A DNA stretch of 64,000 nt from Punica granatum (lineage: Eukaryota > Streptophyta > Magnoliopsida > Myrtales > Lythraceae): the NCBI RefSeq assembly GCF_007655135.1, contig NC_045134.1, positions 18,872,568 through 18,936,567 of the forward strand, written 5' to 3'. The notes under the pieces are model-generated. The model was not told the origin of the DNA. It did no database searches and saw nothing but the letters and a program-made list of their open reading frames with translations. Position 1 is the stretch's first letter. The number at the start of each line of letters is the position of its first letter. Positions 56,101-64,000 of the stretch are shown in pieces. A program made the translations under genes and the position numbers.

Positions 56101-59100
56101 AAATGTCCCAAATTAACATGATGGTTTGAGCCCCCCAAGTTGAGATATGGACGACAAATGGGCAATGTGAGAATGTAAAAGGTCAAACCGTTGCCTCCCA
56201 AAGACGTCATTCCTTATGTCAGTTTCAATTATTTGCATTTTGCTTGCCCAAATTAGTTGCCTATATATTTCCAAACTTCGCCCAAAAAAAAAGAAAGAAA
56301 AGAAAAGAAAATGAAAACAAGTGTAGAGCTACGTAGAGAGGATGACTTTTTCCTTTTTGTGGAGGTTGGGTTTAATTGGAGGGCCCCAACAGAGACTCCT
56401 TGTAAGAACAATCTTCCTTTAACACTTTTCCTATTCTTTTTTTTTTTCGGCAAGTCCTATTAAATGTCTTTATTGTCAATCCGAATGTCTTTTTTTTCGG
56501 TAAGTCCTATTAAATGTCTTTATTGTTATACCGACCACCAAGCTATGAGGCTCTCCCAGGCGATGTGCAAATTATATACATACTAGTTATGTTGTCCGTG
56601 CATTACATGAGTCATTATACAATAGATATAACCTGTTTAGAACAATAATTTTCAGCAATAAATAAAATAAATGTGGAATGTAGCAAAGAGCAATACTTAC
56701 GAAGTATTGATAGCAATAAGATTGTCTTTAAAGATTGGTAAAGCATCCATTGTTTATTTATTTATTATAATATTGAAATTATAAAAAGATATATCTCTTT
56801 CATTCCCCGTTTTTGTTTGTCGGCATAAATAACTAATGCCTTTTATTAAGCCAAATTTATTTTGATCGTATGCCTTGCATTATTTTTCTTTCTTATAAAT
56901 GGGTAAATTACACTTACTATCCTTGAGATTTACCCTCAGCCCCATTTTCGTGGAAAGCTAACACCTAATCTCATTTGACTTCTACCAAAAAAAATCCCTT
57001 TTGATTTTTGTTGACTAACTTCTGTTTCCAGTTACTTCTCCGTCGTTTCTTTGACCATCTTAATAAACTATGGTAACAGACTGAATAATTGAATGATTAA
57101 AAATAAAAAAAATTAAAATTTGTAAAATAATAAGAAGAAATTTTTCGAGTTCAGCAATAAAATGATTCACCAAGGTTCCCGATGATAACGATGATGATAA
57201 ATCTCTCAAGCTTAAAAAAATCACTCGCGCTTAATCTTGAAGGATTTTTATTATTGTTATTATATTATTATTAGAATAGCGGGGAATCACCTCCTTACCC
57301 AACTGAAAATGTTTTACTATTTTTTTCATTCTTTATATTTAATAATTTCAATCTTCGAGTTTCAAATTATTATTATAGTTTATTTTTATTTTTTATTTTG
57401 TAAATACTTTCTGGGTGGAAATTTTAATTATTTAATTATTATTGAGCCAATTACACTATAGCTATTAAAGTAGTTAAGAAAATGACAAAGAAGTATACGG
57501 AGGGGGCTAAGTGCTTTTCACGAAAATAGGACTGAGTTTCATTGATGCAAACTTAAAGAGTAGAAAGTGCAATTTATCCTAAAAATAAATATATGGCTAT
57601 GCTTGGAGCCTATAATTTTGGGGTCCTAAGGCAGAGGCCTTATTGGCCTGATGCGCGGGCCGCTCTTGGATTTCAAAAAAGTAAGACATGTTGCATCTCA
57701 TATCCTTTCCCGGCTTTTATATATTTGAATTGATAATTAGCAATTCCACATATGAATGCATTGTCCATTATGATTTACCTTTTTCCTTCAATTTTTTTTG
57801 TTTATTTTCTCTGCTGTTACTCAATTGTTTTATTTTAACTGTCTCAGGATCTTGGTATGAAATAAATGTCAATGCAGTAGTCGATGAGGACTTAAGGACT
57901 GGAGGAGACACGCCTCGTTCAGTTGCTTATGTGATCAACGGCCAACCAGGAGACTTCTGTAATTGTTCTAAAGGTATCCCATCGATCCTATCGTATACAC
58001 ACACTTGCTTCACTTTCTCGTTTGACAATTAACTCATCGAAAAGCATATAAGTTATTATTCATCATCTGCATTCGAATTGGTACGTTTATCCTTTCCAAA
58101 CACATATAGACATGGTTGTGATATTACAGAACAAGTCCCATGAAATGATTCTTAAGAGATCAAACGCAGAGAAAAAGATCGGAAACTTATTGAGAAGCCA
58201 AATGATCACTTACTGGACTATATAAGCTGGCATGCGTGTGAAAGCATTGGTTGCCGATGCGAAGTTGATTTCTTGATGTTAATAAATTTGTGTTGCACAG
58301 AGTCGACGTATAGGTGGGTGGTCGACTACGGGAAGACTTACCTTGTCCGCCTAGTGAATGCAGCCATGAATGCAGAACTCTTCCTCGCCATTGCGGATCA
58401 CAACTTGACAGTGGTCGGGATGGATGGGAACTATGTGAAACCCTTTGTGACAGGTTACATCATGATAAGTCCGGGACAAACTATAGATTTCCTCCTCACA
58501 GCAAACCAGACTCTAGGCCATTACTATATCGTGGCTCATCAATACGATACAGCCCGACCTGATGTGACGGATTACGATCAAATGAATGCCTCTGCGATTC
58601 TCATGTATAGCGGCAACTACACTGCCCCCGGGATACCGATATACCCTTCACAACTCCCTGCTTACGAGAATCATACTGCTGGAGATGCGTTCGTGGCGAG
58701 GCTCAGAAGCTTGGCCAATGAGCAATATCCGGTTGACGTGCCTATGAACGTTACGACCCGAATGTACATTACAGTGTCTATGAACCAGATCCTCTGCTCC
58801 CCCCCTACATGTGCAGGGATTAATGGTAATCGGCTTGCTTCGAGTATGAACAACATAAGTTTCCTGAACCCAGACATGGATATACTTCAAGCTTACTATA
58901 GGTGAGGTCAAATTATAACGTTTCCACATTCCCACCATTTCCTCCCTATTTTTTTTTTTTGGGATAAATGTTTCCTCTCTTGACATTTTCTTTTTTATGC
59001 TTTGCATTGCAGCAACTTGAGCGGAGTCTACACGCCCGATTTTCCGAGTTGGCCGCCGACGATGTACAACTTCACAGAGTATGATCCGCCATTCAATGTT

Positions 59101-59717
59101 ACGGTGCCGATCGTGGCGACAAAGGTGATGATGTTGAACTACAATGAAGAAGTGGAGATTACATTTCAAGGGACCGAAACATTAAACGCATCTGAGGACC
59201 ATCCCATGCACGTGCACGGCTACAGCTTCTATGTGGTGGGGTCAGGCGTCGGAAACTTCAACAACGTGACGGACTCGTTAACTTATAATTTGGTTGATCC
59301 GGTGCAGTTGAATACGGTCAGAACTCCTAAGATAGGATGGGTTACCATAAGATTCAAGGCGAACAATCCCGGTTAGTCTCATCACTTTTCTAAACATATA
59401 TCAGTTAATTAGTTAAGCTTATGTTCGTTAACAAAATCAAATTTAACTTAACTTCATTATCATACGTAATGTAAGTGCTTCTAATATTATGATCGGTATC
59501 AATTGGTGTAATAGGCGTGTGGCTCTGGCATTGCCACTTGGATCGACATCTAAGCTGGGGCATGGACACGGTAATGATTGTGAGGGACGGTGGAACGCCA
59601 GAGACGAGCTTACGAAGTCCCCCTCCATATATGCCTAAGTGCAAGGTCCCCTTTTCACATTGGATTCGAAACTTCGATGATTCGGACGAGGAATATGCTC
59701 AATTATTTTCACATTGA
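53186..59717 (+). CDS. Laccase (secreted multicopper oxidase), LAC14/LAC15-like
   Basis: Laccases oxidise phenolics such as monolignols or flavonoids in the apoplast using O2. Seven exons with consistent phases give 603 aa: 53186-53311, 54333-54484, 54671-54915, 57848-57973, 58301-58901, 59013-59371, 59515-59717. An N-terminal signal peptide (LLLLLVFLAAGPLLQ) ends near residue 35. All copper ligands are visible: H92/H94 (HWHG), H137/H139 (WWHAHSDW), H480/H483/H485 (HPMHVHG), H542-C543-H544 and H548 (HCHLDRH), with axial M553. Many N-glycosylation sequons. FTRLCSNKSMLVVNDSFPGP and VVGMDGNYVKP fit the LAC14/15 (TT10) group; the exact orthologue is unresolved. Residue 541 is Trp where most plant laccases have Met. 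The intron between exons 5 and 6 appears to be additional. Intron 3 is 2932 nt and carries transposon remnants. Confidence 0.93.
53347..53371. repeat. TA microsatellite in laccase intron 1
   Basis: Perfect alternating TA tract 36 bases after the exon 1 donor. Confidence 0.9.
56565..56620 (-). mobile_element. Helitron-like 3' end in laccase intron 3
   Basis: On the minus strand: CATGTAATGCACGG, then ACATAACTAG|T (CTAG at 56583-56586). The corresponding 5' TC end was not found with confidence. Confidence 0.35.
56901..57579. mobile_element. TIR element in laccase intron 3, related to that at 12813
   Basis: Left end GGGTAAATTACACTTACT is inverted by the right end (AGTGCAATTTATCC), and the inverted similarity continues through CCCCATTTTCGTGGAAAGC. 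Terminal sequence is similar to the element at 12813-13804. No clean target duplication was resolved. Confidence 0.6.
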
Positions 59718-61440
59718 TACATTACCAGGGACAGACCAGAGATTCAAATTAGCGTGTTTCGAGCGGCCAATAGGAAGATTTGGATTTATATTTAAGGGGC
59801 GACTATAATAATCAATATATAAGGCGCATATCTCTTGTCTTCCAACTTTATATTTGGTGCCTTCTCACTCATGCCCCTACAACTATAGGATCCAGTTTAA
59901 GCGTTTACACCTAGTCAATCCCTTTCTCTATTCCTAGCATGCCCCTTCATAACGTATGTCACATATATACGTTAAACAAATGATGAAGATTATGATTTTT
60001 TATATAAAAACTTTTAGTGGAAGCTTTAAAAGATAAATTAATCAAAGAGTATTACAATTAGGTCTTTTCTGTCAAAAATTTTGTACTGCATTCCACACAT
60101 GGAGACAACGTCAATCGTATTGTGTTATCTTCTCCGATTTCTCTCTAATAGGATCTCCCTCTGTTCATTGTGCTTCTGCCCTGGACATCCGCGGCCACTA
60201 CAGTGGAGCTTCGTGCTCAGCCCCAAGCCTCCAAAGCCCGAGGTTCCCCGGCCCTCGTCCCTGCTTTCTAAATGGGCATATACATTCTGCAGCTTCGTGA
60301 TTGTATGGATATACGTGGTAATACCTCAAGGCGAGGGAAATTCCACTAGATTGACGAACATTACAACCTCGAGATTACACTAGTGTTTCTTAGCCCTCGT
60401 TACAAGACTTAATCTGAGAAGAGCCTCACAATTCTCTCAATTCTCATCACTTTCTCACTCTACGAACCCTAGAGATTCCAAGACAGTAAACTCGAGAATT
60501 TTCAAGAAAATCACCCGTGATTCTCACACAACGTGTTGTCTTAGTACAACAAACTCTTCTTTTTAAATAGATACAATACCTTCCCAACATCTCAAAGATA
60601 TCCTAATATAATCCTAGAATATTTTCCCCTTTGAAATATACTATAGATATTCTAGAATTATCTTTAATATCTCATAGAGACAATTTTTCCCCTTTAAACA
60701 TCTAAGAAATACTATGACAGCCCTACAAAATGAAAAATATAGCAGAATCTGAGATCTTGCCCGTTCATTTTTTCGTCCAATTTCGTTGTCGCTTCCGGTT
60801 TTTGGGTTTTTGGGTTCTCCACTGAATACAAGACATATCTCAACACTAACTATAAATTCCACATCATCACCATTATCGAGACCTGTCTCTTAGAATTGGT
60901 TATTCTCTACTTGGATTTTAAGTTAGATGAGAGTTAGAGCACAATTAGGCCTCAATTTGAGCAGGGGACAGGTTCGAATTTCAGGAGACAACGTGAAATC
61001 GATTCAATGACGGGGACTGTGAACTGTCTGATTCCCTTCTCAAGTGTTTGCTGGTCATCCTTATATAATCTTCCCTTTTGACCGTTGATTAATTTGAAAT
61101 TCTTCATCTCCTTAACTGTTCCCGCTCGGTTCCCTTAGTTGTTATTGTGGGCTTTGGGCCATGGGATCATATATTATAGGCTTTCGTTTATGGGCCCCCC
61201 TTTTAAGGTCCATATCATTTGCCCCCAGTCGTGTTTTCAGAGGAAGCACGGGACTAATGAGTGCTTACTCTAAATTTTGTCCCATCCTTATATACAATTG
61301 TCGCAGGGATACTCAAATGTTCTGCCGGCAATTGAGCTCTCTAGATCATTAAATATGGGGAGATATTTTCGTGTTCTTTCTTACGGCAGTTGCCGGAGAG
61401 GCCATCGGCTTTAAGGGGTTTTAATAAATTATTAATTTCT
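59718..61440. other. Downstream of laccase, nothing recognised
   Basis: It contains the laccase 3' UTR at the left. The frame 60081-60383 has no recognisable domain. No other feature. Confidence 0.5.
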
Positions 61441-62470
61441 TGATGTTGCCTCGAATAGAGGATTGCAAGTTTTGGATATTGCCTCGGATGATGTTTTCTA
61501 AATGATTCAATTTTAAAGGTTGCCTCTGATAAGGATTCCTCAATGATTTAGTTTTAAAGGTTACCTCTGATGAGGGGTCCTTGATTATTTGGCTTTAGAG
61601 CTTGCCTTTAATGAGAGATCTGTGATTATTTAATTTTAAATATTACCTCTAATGAGAGTTTTTCCAGTGCTAAGTTTTAGCCATTAACCTTTATGAGAAG
61701 TCTTTTGTTATTCAGAGATCGCCTCCGATAAGGGGACTTTTATTCTTGAAGTGCCTTGAATGGAGAGACCGCAGGATAACAAGTATCGCCTCTGGTGAGA
61801 GAGCATTCTGTTAAATTGAATGCAATGTGAGATCATTTAATTAAGATCGTCTCCGGCGGGAAGGTCTTGTTTTGGTGGTCTCCTATGGGAGATCGCTTAA
61901 TTGTAATTGCCTCCAATGAGAAGTCTTGTTTCGCTGTGTCTCTAATAGGGAGATCGCCTAGAGTGGGAGGGCTTGTTTTGTTTGTGATATCGATTCTATC
62001 GTCCTCACTCAATCGTGATCGCCTCCGGTGGGAGGTCTTAAGTTTTGTGCGAGATCGCTTAATACTGTCTTGGCTTGATCGTGATCACCTCTTTTGTGAG
62101 GTCTTTGCTTTCTTTGCCTTCACTAGGAGATTCGGCTCTACCTCCACTGGAAAGTCTTTTCTTCTTCTTTCTTTTTTATTTTTTTTATCGCCTCCCATGG
62201 GAGGTCTTTGTTATGCCACGAATGGGAGGTCGCTTGATTGAGCTCACCTCCAATGGGAGGTCTTTATTTTGACTTAAATGGGAGGTTGCTTTATTGATAT
62301 CGCCCCCAATGGGAGGTCATTGATTGAGGTCGCCTCCAATGGGAAATCTTTGCTATACTTCCAATGGGAGGCCTATGATTGAGGTCTCATCCAATGGGAG
62401 GTCTTTGATTGAGGTCGCCTCCAATGAGAGGTCTTAAGCATTTTTGCTTTGCGAGGTCTACGCGTTAGAT
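61441..62470. repeat. Minisatellite of palindrome-bearing units
   Basis: About 20 imperfect direct repeats with consensus TCGCCTCCAATGGGAGGTCT. Each unit contains the inverted pair CCTCC...GGAGG. Left units are longer (about 40-60 bp) and degenerate; right units are shorter (about 30-40 bp) and more uniform, for example at 62240-62435 with TTGATTGAGG spacers. The frames here are by-products of the repeat. Confidence 0.9.
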
Positions 62471-62849
62471 CGCTTGCTCGGGGTTGCTCTCCTGCGCAAT
62501 CTTGTTTTTCACAACTTGTTTGTCGCAATTGCTTCCCTTTTGGAAGTCTTGTTTCTCCACGACAGGTTTGTGGCACGGCTTGTCGCCATGCGACTTGCTT
62601 TTCATTGATCTGCGAGATTCACCAAACTTGCTAGAATTTGATAAAATATTCTACGCTACAAATGTGAGTATAACTTTCATAATGCATGCATGAATAAAGC
62701 TTAATAACTGTACATAATTATAAGCAATGAGCATCTAACAAGGTTGGTTTAACCCACAGCGTATTATATCTACATGGAATATTTACTACAATTTATGCCC
62801 TTGATCTACAAAATATGATATAATATATATGTGTGCATATTACGGGATA
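62471..62849. other. Spacer between minisatellite and copia LTR
   Basis: Moderate GC at the left, AT-rich at the right. No gene is recognised. Confidence 0.4.
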
Positions 62850-63036
62850 TGTTGCCGAGATTAGCGGAACTATTTTGTATCATATAATCTTAGCTAGCCT
62901 TCTTAGTTTCATGTATAATAGGCAATTAGCTATCTTAGAAATCTTTCCTTTCTTTTCTTCTTTGTATTGAGATATATGTACATTACCAGAGTATAATCAA
63001 ATCAAGCTTTGGAGCTTCTCATTCAATAGTTTATCA
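62850..63036 (+). repeat. 5' LTR of a plus-strand copia element
   Basis: Begins TGTTGCC and ends TTATCA, immediately before the primer binding site. The left edge is chosen as a TG start; the 3' LTR lies outside the window. Confidence 0.6.
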
Positions 63037-63048
63037 TGGTATCAAAGC
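63037..63048 (+). promoter_or_regulatory. Primer binding site (initiator tRNA-Met type)
   Basis: TGGTATCAAAGC, one base from the usual TGGTATCAGAGC of plant copia elements, directly after the LTR. Confidence 0.85.
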
Positions 63049-63113
63049 AAACTGGAACCATATCACCTAATTTGCTCTAGGGTTGTTTTGGTTACTCATG
63101 AAAGACAACAAGA

Positions 63114-64000
63114 ATGGGGAAGGGTGAAGAAACATCAGGAAAGGTTATTGAGGGAGTTGAAGTTGATTCGTTGTCGGTTTATATTGTCAACCCATCAGAT
63201 TACACTGGTGCGAGTTTGATCAATTACAAGCTGAATGGATCGAATTATCTTACCTAGTAGAGAGCTATGCTGACTGCATTGACAACAAAGAATAAAGTTG
63301 GAATGGTTGATGGTATGGTGCCAAAGCCACCAGAGGATGATCCAAACCGGGCACGATGGGATATGCGCAACGCCTTGGTGATTTCCTGGATATTCAATAC
63401 ACTGGACCCGAAGTTTCAATCCAATGTGGCCTATGCAACGATGGCTCAGACGCTATGGGAAGAACTGCGGAAAAAAAATTCGCAGGGGAAACGAAACAAG
63501 AATTTATTAACTGAAGGCGAAAATCGGTAGTTTGAAGCAATAAGGGATGTCCGTGACAAAATACTACTCACGGCTCAAGACACTTTGGGACGAATTGGAT
63601 AATTACTTGGAGATACCGACATGCACATGTTCCGAAGCCAAATTGTACGCAACACAAAGAGAAAGGGAGAAGGCCCACTAATTTCTGATGGGTCTAGGTT
63701 CGAATTCGGGACAGTAAGGTCCAACATCCTCAGTCACGAGTCGGCTCATCCACTGAACAAGGTCTATGCCATGATTTTACACGAGGAAAGGCATAATATT
63801 GTGGCTCTATCTCATGAAAACACTGCACCAGATGGAGCAGTGTTCTTGAGCAAACTGTCGGGGCTCAAGCAGGAGAAACAAGGGAACAATGGCGGCCAAG
63901 CTCATGGTGGATAGGGAGGCGAAAGGGGTTAAGGAGTAACGAGCAAAACTTGTTTTCATTGTGGTCGTGTGGGTCACATCAAAAGCTCGTGTTGGTTACT
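63114..64000 (+). pseudogene. copia gag, broken, running off the window
   Basis: ATG at 63114 opens MGKGEETSGKVIEGVEV and then VNPSDYTGASLINYKLNGSN, but two consecutive TAG codons (63255-63260) replace what should be about two residues before RAMLTAL. The frame continues WDMRNALVISWIFNTLDP and stops again at 63528. Later pieces in other frames: KYYSRLKTLWDELDNY, VRSNILSHE, NKVYAMILHEE and a zinc knuckle CFHCGRVGHIKSSC at the window edge. pol lies beyond position 64000. Confidence 0.88.

Noticed and set aside
58648..59169. 173-codon minus-strand frame across laccase exons 5 and 6
   Set aside because: Antisense shadow of the laccase coding sequence.
60081..60383. 100-codon frame downstream of laccase
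   Set aside because: No recognisable domain, no neighbouring exon signals, and the length is expected by chance.
61867..62241. 124-codon frame in the minisatellite
   Set aside because: A by-product of the repeated unit.
61441..62470. CRISPR-like array
   Set aside because: Repeats are degenerate and spacers are themselves repetitive; this is eukaryotic nuclear DNA, so a minisatellite fits.

Overview
The window is nuclear DNA of a flowering plant, most likely a eudicot. The evidence is spliced genes with GT-AG introns, a laccase and a plant-type RRN3, and dense plant transposon families (Ty1-copia, gypsy, LINE, SINE, MULE, hAT-like, Helitron-like, foldback MITEs). The intergenic DNA is very AT-rich and full of microsatellites. 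I could not fix the species.

Three loci are well supported. (1) A GC-rich, intronless minus-strand gene at 7859-8479 encodes a Cys-rich protein that looks like a conserved plant protein of unknown function. (2) RRN3, the RNA polymerase I initiation factor, lies on the minus strand at 20639-25318; I resolved 15 exons with consistent phases, giving 625 aa. (3) A secreted multicopper oxidase (laccase, LAC14/LAC15-like) lies on the plus strand at 53186-59717; I resolved 7 exons giving 603 aa with every copper ligand present. The three show no operon-like or pathway relation.

The rest is mostly mobile or repetitive DNA. 0-7 kb: a possible gypsy LTR relic, a SINE, a MITE, then a 1.47 kb tandem duplication carrying a folded-back gene fragment, fused to a LINE reverse-transcriptase tail. 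9.6-12.3 kb: a decayed minus-strand copia element that lost its integrase. 12.8-18.1 kb: a MULE-like element, a hairpin MITE, and a Pack-MULE with a perfect 9-bp target duplication that carries spliceable exons of PLGG1, the plastidial glycolate/glycerate transporter gene. 18.1-19.6 kb: AT-rich DNA with Helitron-like ends. 26-43 kb: a SINE, MITEs, a TIR element, a 575-bp tandem duplication, a long gypsy (Tat/Ogre-like) LTR relic, a second hairpin MITE and an hAT-like element. 43-50 kb: a diverged repeat array with a Z-DNA-prone AT/GC tract, dispersed duplicates, a third hairpin MITE and a LINE RNase H remnant. 50.4-52.5 kb: two small Helitron candidates in opposite orientation, just upstream of the laccase. 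61.4-62.5 kb: a minisatellite whose units each contain a short palindrome. 62.85-64 kb: the 5' end (LTR, primer binding site, broken gag) of a plus-strand copia element that runs off the window.

The most notable items are the Pack-MULE with its still-open chimeric PLGG1 reading frame, the palindromic minisatellite, and the folded-back gene fragment inside the 3-6 kb tandem duplication.
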